From Candidatus Dojkabacteria bacterium (GTDB lineage: Bacteria > Patescibacteriota > Dojkabacteria > SC72 > T1SED10-24): 9,803 bases of DNA. Position 1 is the first letter of the stretch; each line of letters starts with the position of its first letter. The DNA lies in assembly GCA_003560355.1 (NCBI GenBank), contig PWIP01000001.1:1-9803 (forward strand), written 5' to 3'. Below the pieces are notes generated by a model that ran no database searches, had not been told where the DNA came from, and saw only the letters and a list, made by a program, of their open reading frames with translations. Shown in pieces: positions 1 through 5,400 of the stretch. Both the position numbers and the translations under genes were made by a program.

Positions 1-152
1 GAGTAATCGTAAAGCCTAAAGATACAACGGATGATGAAATAACGGTTATGGCTAAAGATATAGCTAGCGAAATACAGAAAAGTCAGACGTATCCTGGTAC
101 AATACAGGTAACCGTTATAAGAGAAAATAGAGCGGTTGAAGTGGCTAGCTAA
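1..152 (+). CDS. rny: Ribonuclease Y, C-terminal end (partial, 5' end outside window)
   Basis: Only the last 49 codons are present, read in the frame starting at base 3 and ending at TAA 150-152. The peptide runs VIVKPKDTTDDEITVMAKDI and on to a tail PGTIQVTVIRENRAVEVAS. That tail (PG-I-VTVIRE-RAVE-A) is the characteristic C terminus of RNase Y, the membrane-anchored endoribonuclease that starts mRNA decay in many bacteria. The anchor, KH and HD domains would lie upstream of the window and cannot be checked. The following gene is ymdB, the usual neighbour of rny in many genomes, which supports the call. The gap to ymdB is 29 bases with no terminator, so the two are probably cotranscribed. Confidence 0.88.
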   Translation, partial: VIVKPKDTTDDEITVMAKDIASEIQKSQTYPGTIQVTVIRENRAVEVAS

Positions 153-181
153 TTTGGTATTTAAATTTAATAATAAAAAAA

Positions 182-976
182 ATGATTAAGGTAATTTTTT
201 TGGGAGATATTTGTGGTAAACCAGGTCGTAAAACGGTTGAAAAGGTTTTGCCTGAACTTAGGAAAAAAGAAGAAGCAGATGTGGTGATAGCCAATGTAGA
301 AAATATTGCTCATGGTAAAGGAGTAACAGAAGCAACGGTTAAGGAAATTATGTCCTATGGTGTGGATTTTATGACATCAGGTAATCATATTTGGCAACGT
401 AATGATTTTGAAGTTGTACTTTCTGGTGAATATCCAATTATTCGTCCACTTAACTATCCTGATGATTTACCAGGTAAAGGTTGGGGTGAAATAGACCTGG
501 GTAATAAAGGTAAGCTTCTCGTGATGAATGTTATGGGATGGTGGGGTATGAATGAAAGGACTTTAAGTGAGCCATTTAGAGCTTTAGACGCCTTTTTAAG
601 AAATATTAATTTGCAGGATTACAAAGGGATTATTGTAGATATGCATGCGGAATCTACTGCAGAAATGGTTTCTATGGGAGCTCATCTAGATGGTAAAGTT
701 AGTGCTATTATTGGTACTCACACACACATACCTACAGCAGATGAAAGAATTTTACCAAACGGTGCAGCATATATTACAGATGTCGGCATGGTAGGTCCAT
801 TGAATTCTGTTCTTTGGGTTGATACAGATATTATTATTAAACAAAATATGTATCCGTATTCTTTACATCATGAAATTGTAGAAACAGGTCCTATGAGGTT
901 TGATGCTGTAGTTGTGGAAATTGAAAATCATTCAAGAGCAAGGAATATTAGAAGATTTAACAAAATTATCACATAA
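182..976 (+). CDS. ymdB: YmdB-family metallophosphoesterase
   Basis: The 264-residue protein has the full length of the YmdB family (TIGR00282), binuclear-metal phosphoesterases reported to hydrolyse cyclic nucleotides and to affect RNase Y-linked gene expression in Bacillus. All expected metal ligands are visible: D9 in GDICG, E40-N41 in ENIAHGKG, N68-H69 in SGNHIW, H155 in DMHAES, and H180 and H182 in GTHTH. The family signature TADERILPNGAAYITDVGM follows. These positions are one residue later than those I recall for B. subtilis YmdB. It sits 29 bases after rny, a conserved pairing that suggests a shared role in RNA turnover. The ATG at 182 has no Shine-Dalgarno; an AT-rich run precedes it. 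It is cytoplasmic, with no signal peptide or membrane segment. The physiological substrate cannot be told from sequence. Confidence 0.93.
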   Translation: MIKVIFLGDICGKPGRKTVEKVLPELRKKEEADVVIANVENIAHGKGVTEATVKEIMSYGVDFMTSGNHIWQRNDFEVVLSGEYPIIRPLNYPDDLPGKGWGEIDLGNKGKLLVMNVMGWWGMNERTLSEPFRALDAFLRNINLQDYKGIIVDMHAESTAEMVSMGAHLDGKVSAIIGTHTHIPTADERILPNGAAYITDVGMVGPLNSVLWVDTDIIIKQNMYPYSLHHEIVETGPMRFDAVVVEIENHSRARNIRRFNKIIT

Positions 977-1066
977 AGACATTAGGACTATAGTATTATT
1001 CTATTGGATGTGCATCGCTTTTTTTTATCTAACGAAATGCTCTTTTGTTATACATTAAATAATATT

Positions 1067-1094
1067 AAATTTTTAATTATTAGGTTAAAAATTT
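1067..1094. repeat. AT-only inverted repeat, possible weak terminator after ymdB
   Basis: Arms of 10 bases (aaatttttaa at 1067-1076 and ttaaaaattt at 1085-1094) are perfect reverse complements around an 8-base loop. Three further T follow on the + strand. The stem has no G or C, so it would be weak as a terminator. In such AT-rich DNA some inverted repeats arise by chance. Confidence 0.3.
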
Positions 1095-1100
1095 TTTAAA

Positions 1101-1254
1101 ATTTTTCATTTATTTTCTCCCTTTTTTAATGTATTTTGTTTTTGCCTCCCTCATGGTATTTTTTAAGTCTCTTGATTTATACCTTTTTATATCCCTCTCC
1201 TCTCTTTTCTCTTTTTTCTCATATTGCTCTCCTTTTTTTGTTTTCATTTTACAA
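1101..1254 (+). other. Pyrimidine-rich tract (T/C on the + strand)
   Basis: This stretch is overwhelmingly T and C on the + strand, with runs such as cccttttttaa, gcctccctc, tccctctcctctctttt and gctctccttttttt. Its strand asymmetry differs sharply from the A/T-mixed DNA on either side. It contains several blocks resembling the anti-Shine-Dalgarno sequence (CCTCC at 1145-1149, CTCTCCT-like blocks near 1195 and 1217-1232). It does not encode a plausible protein on either strand. Confidence 0.5.
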
Positions 1255-1325
1255 AATTTGTTTTAAAGCCTAATAACTAGGGAAATATAAGTCTATGTTA
1301 TAAAATCCTATAAACAAAACACATA

Positions 1326-1354
1326 TTGACTTTTATGCTGATTTAGTTTAACTT
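1326..1354 (+). promoter_or_regulatory. Putative sigma-70-type promoter of the HU gene
   Basis: A -35-like TTGACT at 1326-1331 is followed after 17 bases by a weak -10-like TAACTT at 1349-1354. Transcription would start near 1361, exactly at the left arm of the leader hairpin. Spacing is ideal and the -35 is good, but the -10 matches consensus at only three of six positions. Confidence 0.45.
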
Positions 1355-1360
1355 ACGCAC

Positions 1361-1388
1361 AGAATTTCGTTTTTGAATGCGAGATTCT
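1361..1388 (+). promoter_or_regulatory. Hairpin in the HU mRNA leader
   Basis: The arms agaatttcg (1361-1369) and cgagattct (1380-1388) form a 9-bp stem with one G-U pair and a 10-base loop rich in T. The stem ends about 10 bases before the Shine-Dalgarno and leaves it free. With the promoter proposed here the mRNA would begin at or next to this stem, which would fit a 5'-protective stem-loop or a binding site for an autoregulator. Confidence 0.5.
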
Positions 1389-1398
1389 ATCTCTAAAG

Positions 1399-1406
1399 AA
1401 AGGAGG
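1399..1406 (+). promoter_or_regulatory. Perfect Shine-Dalgarno of the HU gene
   Basis: AAAGGAGG lies 8 bases before the ATG at 1415, an optimal ribosome-binding site that fixes the HU start. It stands out because none of the other start codons in the window has a recognisable Shine-Dalgarno. Confidence 0.85.
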
Positions 1407-1414
1407 ACACATCT

Positions 1415-1687
1415 ATGTTGAAAAAAGAAATTGTCAACAAAGTAGCTGATGAAGCTGGTTTGACTAAAAAGCAAGCAGCTGCAGCGGTCGAATCTTTCTT
1501 GGGTGCAGTCAAAGGTTCTCTTGCTAGAGGTGACTCTGTACTTTTGACAGGTTTTGGTAAGTTTGAAGTGAGAACTAGAGAATAACGAGAAGGTATTAAT
1601 CCAAGAACCTTGGAGAAGATAACCTTGCCACAGTCTAAGTACCCTGCATTTAAAGCGGGTAAGGCCTTAAAGGCTGCTGTAAAATAA
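1415..1687 (+). pseudogene. HU-family DNA-binding protein, interrupted by one in-frame UAA
   Basis: Read through, this frame gives 90 residues plus a final TAA, the normal length of bacterial HU, a small dimeric DNA-bending nucleoid protein. The first 56 codons (MLKKEIVNKVADEAGLTKKQ onward to TGFGKFEVRTRE) carry the HU helical body and the GFGKFEVR signature. Codon 57 is TAA (1583-1585). The frame then continues with REGINPRTLEKI, the DNA-binding arm with its conserved NP, and with PAFKAGKALKAAVK, the canonical C terminus. A single base change from CAA, AAA or GAA explains the stop; there is no frameshift. The 56-residue product would lack the arm and the last helix, so it should not bind DNA like HU. 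Strong Shine-Dalgarno, leader hairpin and terminator are all intact, suggesting a recent mutation, a base error in the assembly, or readthrough. UAA is the ordinary stop elsewhere here, so recoding is unlikely. Confidence 0.85.
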
Positions 1688-1696
1688 CTGCCGGTA

Positions 1697-1716
1697 TTAC
1701 TCTTTAGATAGAGTAA
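1697..1716 (+). other. Small hairpin directly after the HU gene
   Basis: Arms ttactct (1697-1703) and agagtaa (1710-1716) form a perfect 7-bp stem with a 6-base loop, two bases before the terminator stem. It may protect the 3' end of the HU mRNA or simply assist termination. It is not followed by its own T run. Confidence 0.4.
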
Positions 1717-1718
1717 GA

Positions 1719-1755
1719 CGAGGCCCTGTGCAATTGGCAGGGTCTCGGTTTTTTT
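1719..1755 (+). terminator. Strong rho-independent terminator of the HU gene
   Basis: The arms cgaggccctg (1719-1728) and cagggtctcg (1738-1747) form a GC-rich 10-bp stem with one G-U pair and a 9-base loop. A run of seven T follows at 1749-1755. It is the clearest terminator in the window and separates the HU unit from the CAP gene downstream. Confidence 0.92.
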
Positions 1756-1757
1756 AG

Positions 1758-1786
1758 TTGCATATACAAGTGAAATTTAATAGACT
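1758..1786 (+). promoter_or_regulatory. Possible promoter of the CAP protein gene, near-leaderless
   Basis: A weak TTGCAT (1758-1763), a 17-base spacer and TAGACT (1781-1786) precede the ATG at 1793 by six bases. Since a strong terminator ends at 1755, a promoter must lie in this short interval. Transcription would start at or next to the start codon. Confidence 0.35.
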
Positions 1787-1792
1787 GTTCGT

Positions 1793-3253
1793 ATGAGAGA
1801 TTTGATAATTCCTTCTAAACGTAATAACTACAATCCTTTCTTTTCCACTAGAGTAGCTATGGTAATACTTACCATATGGGTTTTATTAGCAAATAGCTTT
1901 TCTGGAATTTTAATAGAGAGCTTTGGTGTGTATGCAACCAATATGAATTCGGCTCGTATTATTCAGTTAACCAACGAAGAACGAGCTAAAAGAGGTTTGA
2001 ACCCTTTGAAGTCTGATGCTAATCTTGCATCTGCAGCACATGCAAAAGCTAATGATATGTTTGAAAAGCAATATTGGGATCATTTTGGACCAAATGGTGA
2101 AAGTCCATGGGATTTTATTAGAGGTTCGGGTTATGAATATGTATATGCAGGAGAAAATTTAGGGAAAGGATTTACAACTTCTGAAGGGGTGCATCAAGCT
2201 TGGATGGCTAGCCCAACACATAGAGATAACATTATTTCAGCGAATTATGAAGATATAGGTGTTGCAATAGTTAGTGGTGAATTACATGGGGAAAAACTTA
2301 TCCTTGTCGTTCAGATGTTTGGTAATCGTTCCCGCCCTCCAACGACTGAAAGTCCAGTTGTTGGTCAAACAGTTCAAGAAATAGAAGAAGTTGTTCAAGA
2401 GACGAGACCAACACCAGCTCCAACACCTTCTCCAGCTCCACAACCACAAAGAGAATCAGAATATATTCAAGGCGATTCTGAAGATGGGAAGACTAAGAGT
2501 ATACGCATAGTTTATCCTGAAGAGGATGTGACATATACAGACCCTCAGATTCCAGTCAAAGGAGAAACTGAAAATTTTAATATGGGGGAAACAATCCAAA
2601 TAATAAAGGACAATTCAGTATTAGGCGAAACTAAAGTAGAAAGAGATGATGTTTGGGAATTTAGAAGTTCACATGATTGGAAAGAAGGAAGAAATTATAT
2701 AGATGCAGTAATCTCATATGATGATGAACAATACAGAGATTCTGTTAAGTTCTTCATAAAATCCTCTCCACCAGAAGTATTAGGAATTGATGTTCAACAA
2801 AAGGAAGGGAAATTTTACATTGTTGTAGATGTTGAGGAAGATGCTCAGGAAGTTTCTTTGATTATGGGCTCAGACATTATTGAAGGAGATATAGTTGATG
2901 GAACTTCTGATTTTGTTGTTTTAGAGGAAGAACTTAGCGAAACAGTTTTTCTTGTGGTTACAGATAAATACGGTAACTTTGTTCAAGAAGATATAACGGA
3001 TTATTTCGTAGAAAGAGAAATTGAAGGTTCTTTTTCAATAGCGGGGTTTATTAATTTCAATATATCTTCTGTTCAGAGATTTATAACGGTACTTCTAGCT
3101 ACTTTTGTTTTAGGTATTTTGTTAGTACAAGTCTATTTTTATAACAGGGAAGATAAGCTTAAGGAAAAAAGTGGAGATTTCCTTATGGTTGGAATTTGGT
3201 GGTTAGTATTCCTTTTTGGCTCATTTATAGGTTATTCTGGTACTATATATTAA
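1793..3253 (+). CDS. CAP-domain (SCP/PR-1-like) envelope protein with C-terminal membrane anchors
   Basis: The 486-residue protein has an N-terminal hydrophobic segment (about 20-41, signal anchor or signal peptide) and a CAP domain (about 53-177). Family landmarks are LTNEERAKRGLNPL, H97 in WDHF, E121 in AGENL, H143 in SPTHRDNI, and the closing VVQMFG. A proline-rich linker follows (205-219, TPAPTPSPAP), then an acidic, beta-rich region resembling one or two Ig-like modules (about 235-405), and two hydrophobic helices (about 428-449 and 463-482) separated by a charged loop. The CAP domain is therefore probably displayed outside the cell and tethered at the membrane. Bacterial CAP proteins are extracellular but their activity is poorly defined; a wall or adhesion role is inference. 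There is no Shine-Dalgarno; ATG 1793 is chosen because it precedes the hydrophobic segment and follows the terminator closely. A membrane-protein gene follows 10 bases downstream. Confidence 0.88.
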   Translation: MRDLIIPSKRNNYNPFFSTRVAMVILTIWVLLANSFSGILIESFGVYATNMNSARIIQLTNEERAKRGLNPLKSDANLASAAHAKANDMFEKQYWDHFGPNGESPWDFIRGSGYEYVYAGENLGKGFTTSEGVHQAWMASPTHRDNIISANYEDIGVAIVSGELHGEKLILVVQMFGNRSRPPTTESPVVGQTVQEIEEVVQETRPTPAPTPSPAPQPQRESEYIQGDSEDGKTKSIRIVYPEEDVTYTDPQIPVKGETENFNMGETIQIIKDNSVLGETKVERDDVWEFRSSHDWKEGRNYIDAVISYDDEQYRDSVKFFIKSSPPEVLGIDVQQKEGKFYIVVDVEEDAQEVSLIMGSDIIEGDIVDGTSDFVVLEEELSETVFLVVTDKYGNFVQEDITDYFVEREIEGSFSIAGFINFNISSVQRFITVLLATFVLGILLVQVYFYNREDKLKEKSGDFLMVGIWWLVFLFGSFIGYSGTIY

Positions 3254-3263
3254 AAAATATATT

Positions 3264-4058
3264 ATGAAATTTTTAAAAAATTATCGTAGAGAAATCATAG
3301 TAATGCTTTTTTTGGTAGCTTTACTATTTATTTTAAATTCTACTTACTTTGTTTTAAATTTTCAGAATTTTCTCCTAATCACAGGCTTAGGACTTTTACT
3401 TTTAATTATATGGTTTGTAGCTGTTTATTTACTCTATGCAAACAAGAAAGTTAAAAGATATGGAGAAGTACTTTTAAGAGTTAGGTTAGAAGAAAAATTT
3501 TTTAAGTTTTTTATCCTACCCTCACTTTTTTACCTGTCAGTTGCATTTACGGTATTTTTTAGTAAATCAGAAAACTTAAATATTTTCATAATTCTTTCCT
3601 TTGGAGCAATACTTTTAGTTTTACTCATACATGTACGTACATCATACGAAAAGATTCACTATATATCTTCACTTACAAAAATTGTTTATGATGCTGTGCT
3701 AATAATGCTCTTTTTTCTACTTTTGTTTTCTGCAACTAGTTATGGAATTGTCGGAGTTCAAGGTGTATATTTTGCTTCTGGTTTAGGTATTTTACTATTG
3801 CTATACAAGTTAGTTCTGAACAATCAGCTTTGTTTACAAGGTTATGTTTTGATATTTTCTTCGACATTGCTTTTATTTGTTGTTGGTAATTTAATCATGG
3901 GTTTTAATATATTTGTTTTCTCTGCAGTACTTACAGTAGCCTTTTATTTAGTTGTTGCTATGTGGACTATTCGATTACAAGGATACACTAGGTGGGCAGA
4001 TTATTTCTCACCGATAATTTATGCTTTAATGATTTTAATTTTAATATTTGCACTTTAA
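3264..4058 (+). CDS. Multi-pass membrane protein of unknown function
   Basis: I do not recognise a family for this 264-residue protein. It is strongly hydrophobic, with about eight predicted membrane segments: roughly residues 11-31, 36-59, 82-100, 105-124, 138-160, 165-184, 191-235 (probably two) and 247-264. A basic N terminus (KNYRRE) and charged loops (NKKVKRYGEVLLRVRLEEK near 60-79, RTSYEKIHY near 125-133) suggest a cytoplasmic N terminus. No catalytic motif, nucleotide-binding loop or transporter signature is visible. It starts 10 bases after the CAP gene and ends two bases before the UMP kinase, so it is probably cotranscribed with both. There is no Shine-Dalgarno before the ATG. A partnership with the CAP protein at the membrane is possible but rests only on adjacency. 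Confidence 0.8.
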   Translation: MKFLKNYRREIIVMLFLVALLFILNSTYFVLNFQNFLLITGLGLLLLIIWFVAVYLLYANKKVKRYGEVLLRVRLEEKFFKFFILPSLFYLSVAFTVFFSKSENLNIFIILSFGAILLVLLIHVRTSYEKIHYISSLTKIVYDAVLIMLFFLLLFSATSYGIVGVQGVYFASGLGILLLLYKLVLNNQLCLQGYVLIFSSTLLLFVVGNLIMGFNIFVFSAVLTVAFYLVVAMWTIRLQGYTRWADYFSPIIYALMILILIFAL

Positions 4059-4060
4059 TT

Positions 4061-4747
4061 ATGGATATTGCGGTGATTAAAATAGGGGGTTCAATACTTT
4101 ACGATAATGATTTGAAATTGAATGTTGATTTTTTAAGAAAAATCATTCATTGGTTTCAAAACCAAGATGATTATGCAAGTGTTGTCTTTGTAACTGGTGG
4201 AGGTAGATTAAGTAGGTTTTTGTTGAATCAAGTAAAAGAAGATATTAATTCCGATTCTCCTAAGCACAGGGTTGGTATAAAGGTTTCAAGAGTTAATGCA
4301 ATAATGTTTTTTGGATTATTTAATGATAATGAGGTTGAATATTTTGAATCAACTTCTGAACTTTGTGCAAGTATTAAAAAAGGTAAAAAAGGCGCTCTCA
4401 TAGGTGGTGTTTTGGAGGGCTGGAGTACAGATATGGTCGCAGCAAGTATAGCTTGTGATTTAGGTGTTAAGGAGGTAAAGAAAATTTCTAACATAGATTA
4501 CATCTATTCTTCCGATCCTTACAAGTATGAAGATTCTGAACCTTTTGAAACGCTGACTTGGGAAAAATATATCAAACTTTTTCATGAGCAAATAGGTTAC
4601 AAGCACAAACCTAATATGAGTGCTCCAATAGATATAGAGTGTTCGCTTTTTTGTAAAGAAAAAGATATAGCTTTTAGAGTATCTGGAGGGGAACTAACTT
4701 CTGATGTGGTAGATTTATTAAATTCAGGAACTTTAGTTTCTAAATAG
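4061..4747 (+). CDS. pyrH: Amino acid kinase family protein, probable archaeal-type UMP kinase
   Basis: The 228-residue protein belongs to the amino acid kinase fold. Visible are the N-terminal phosphate-binding KIGGS (7-11), the glycine-rich TGGGRLSR (45-52), a GWSTDMVAA segment, and the nucleotide-binding stretch ISNIDYIYSSDPYKYEDSEP. The order and spacing match archaeal-type UMP kinases also common in CPR genomes rather than the usual E. coli PyrH. It should convert UMP to UDP in pyrimidine nucleotide synthesis. The frame is open upstream to 3992, but a start there would overlap the membrane-protein gene and add 23 unlikely residues. ATG 4061 puts KIGGS at the expected distance from the N terminus and lies two bases after the previous stop. 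A related small-molecule kinase of the same fold cannot be fully excluded. Its stop is three bases from the convergent greA stop. Confidence 0.78.
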   Translation: MDIAVIKIGGSILYDNDLKLNVDFLRKIIHWFQNQDDYASVVFVTGGGRLSRFLLNQVKEDINSDSPKHRVGIKVSRVNAIMFFGLFNDNEVEYFESTSELCASIKKGKKGALIGGVLEGWSTDMVAASIACDLGVKEVKKISNIDYIYSSDPYKYEDSEPFETLTWEKYIKLFHEQIGYKHKPNMSAPIDIECSLFCKEKDIAFRVSGGELTSDVVDLLNSGTLVSK

Positions 4748-4754
4748 AGACTAA
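4733..4754. terminator. Hairpin across the convergent kinase and greA stop codons
   Basis: Arms ttagtttc (4733-4740) and gagactaa (4747-4754) form an 8-bp stem with one G-U pair and a 6-base loop. It covers the ends of both convergent genes. On the + strand a broken T-rich run (ctgctttctatttt) follows; on the - strand there is none. It may be a weak two-way terminator. Confidence 0.35.
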
Positions 4755-5236
4755 CTGCTTTCTATTTTCATAATAGTATATTTTCTTTTGCCTGCTGGTG
4801 TTTTTATTTCTATTTCATCATTAACAGATTTGCCTATTAACGCAGAACCCATAGGAGATGTACTTGAAATTTTTTTCTTTGAAGGATTCGCCTCTGTATC
4901 TCCGACAATTTGAACAGTCATATCAACTCCATTTCCAGCTTTAATCGTTACTTTATGCCCTATACAAATTGACTTTGTACTATTGCAACCTTTGACGATT
5001 TCGGCATTTTTAATAATATCTGTCAATTCCTCTATTCTCGCGTTATTAGCATAAGAATCTTCTAGAGCAAGACTATACTCATCATTTTCGCTCAAATCTC
5101 CCTGCTCAACAGCTGAGCGTATAACTTCATTTATTTCTTTCCTACGGACATTGGTTCTGTAGTCCAACTCTTTTTTGAGTTCTTCTAGACCATGAGCCGT
5201 AAGTTGCATTTTTTGTTTTTCTTTCTTTTTTGTCAT
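4751..5236 (-). CDS. greA: Transcription elongation factor GreA
   Basis: This 161-residue protein matches GreA in length and in both domains. Residues about 10-80 form the antiparallel coiled coil that enters the RNA polymerase secondary channel, with the tip motif GDLSENDEY (46-54). D47 and E50 correspond to the acidic pair that activates polymerase to cleave backtracked RNA. Residues about 85-161 form the FKBP-like domain, with SPMGSALIGKSVNDEIEIKTPAGKRKYTI near the end. The first nine residues (MTKKKEKQK) are a basic extension; M10 is a possible alternative start that would give the more usual GreA N terminus. I chose M1 because a strong promoter places the transcript start just before it. 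The stop is TAG. It is the only - strand gene here, convergent with the UMP kinase and divergent from tRNA-Glu. Confidence 0.95.
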   Translation of the reverse strand: MTKKKEKQKMQLTAHGLEELKKELDYRTNVRRKEINEVIRSAVEQGDLSENDEYSLALEDSYANNARIEELTDIIKNAEIVKGCNSTKSICIGHKVTIKAGNGVDMTVQIVGDTEANPSKKKISSTSPMGSALIGKSVNDEIEIKTPAGKRKYTIMKIESS

Positions 5237-5246
5237 AGGTCGGTAT

Positions 5247-5274
5247 ATTATATAGAACTTTCTGAAAAAGTCAA
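5247..5274 (-). promoter_or_regulatory. greA promoter, nearly leaderless
   Basis: On the - strand TTGACT (5274-5269) is followed by a 16-base spacer and a perfect TATAAT (5252-5247). The greA ATG begins only 11 bases beyond the -10 box, so the mRNA should have a leader of about 2-5 bases and no room for a Shine-Dalgarno. This is the best-matching promoter in the window. Confidence 0.72.
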
Positions 5275-5281
5275 TTTGTGT

Positions 5282-5287
5282 TAAAAT
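5282..5287 (+). promoter_or_regulatory. Possible -10 element for tRNA-Glu
   Basis: TAAAAT ends 19 bases before the mature tRNA, which would give a leader of about a dozen bases for RNase P to remove. No good -35 is seen at the right distance. The element lies next to the greA -35 box, so the two divergent promoters would be back to back. Confidence 0.3.
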
Positions 5288-5306
5288 GACAACCTAACAC
5301 AGTATA

Positions 5307-5378
5307 GCCGCCATCGTCTAGTGGTTAGGACATATGATTCTCAATCATAAAACCTGGGTTCAATTCCCAGTGGCGGTA
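5307..5378 (+). tRNA. tRNA-Glu, anticodon CUC
   Basis: All four arms fold. The acceptor stem is gccgcca with tggcggt. The D arm lies in gtctagtggttaggac. The anticodon stem is tatga with tcata around loop ttctcaa, giving anticodon CTC at 5340-5342. The T arm is ctggg with cccag around ttcaatt. The variable loop is four bases and the discriminator is A at 5378. CUC reads GAG codons, and the D-arm region CGTCTAG resembles other tRNA-Glu genes. The end pair 1-72 is G-U rather than G-C. The 3' CCA is not encoded, so a CCA-adding enzyme is needed. trmD starts 22 bases downstream. Confidence 0.93.
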
Positions 5379-5400
5379 TTTATCTAAAATACATTTAACA

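Larger units (their letters stand above)
977..1325. other. Non-coding spacer between ymdB and the HU transcription unit
   Basis: I find no convincing gene on either strand here. From left to right it holds a T8 run at 1019-1026 without a good stem before it, an AT-only inverted repeat (1067-1094), a pyrimidine-rich stretch (about 1101-1254), and an AT-rich segment leading into the HU promoter. The spacer is unusually long for this otherwise compact window. Confidence 0.6.

Noticed and set aside
1004..1026. Possible ymdB terminator before the T8 run
   Set aside because: The best stem (gat with atc around gtgc) is only three pairs, too weak to call a terminator.
1187..1222. An 11-codon - strand frame (MRKKRKERRGI) with AAGGAGAG just before its ATG
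   Set aside because: It is a by-product of the purine-rich - strand of the pyrimidine tract. The motif is only four bases from the ATG, and nothing suggests a conserved peptide.
1415..1687. UAA as a sense codon (alternative code) to explain the HU interruption
   Set aside because: UAA ends seven genes in this window, including HU itself, so general recoding is not tenable.
3992..4060. Upstream extension of the UMP kinase frame starting at 3992
   Set aside because: It would overlap the membrane-protein gene and add residues with no kinase similarity. ATG 4061 places KIGGS correctly.
4228..4494. - strand open frame of 88 codons inside the UMP kinase
   Set aside because: It is a shadow of a well-supported + strand gene, with no start signal and no recognisable protein.
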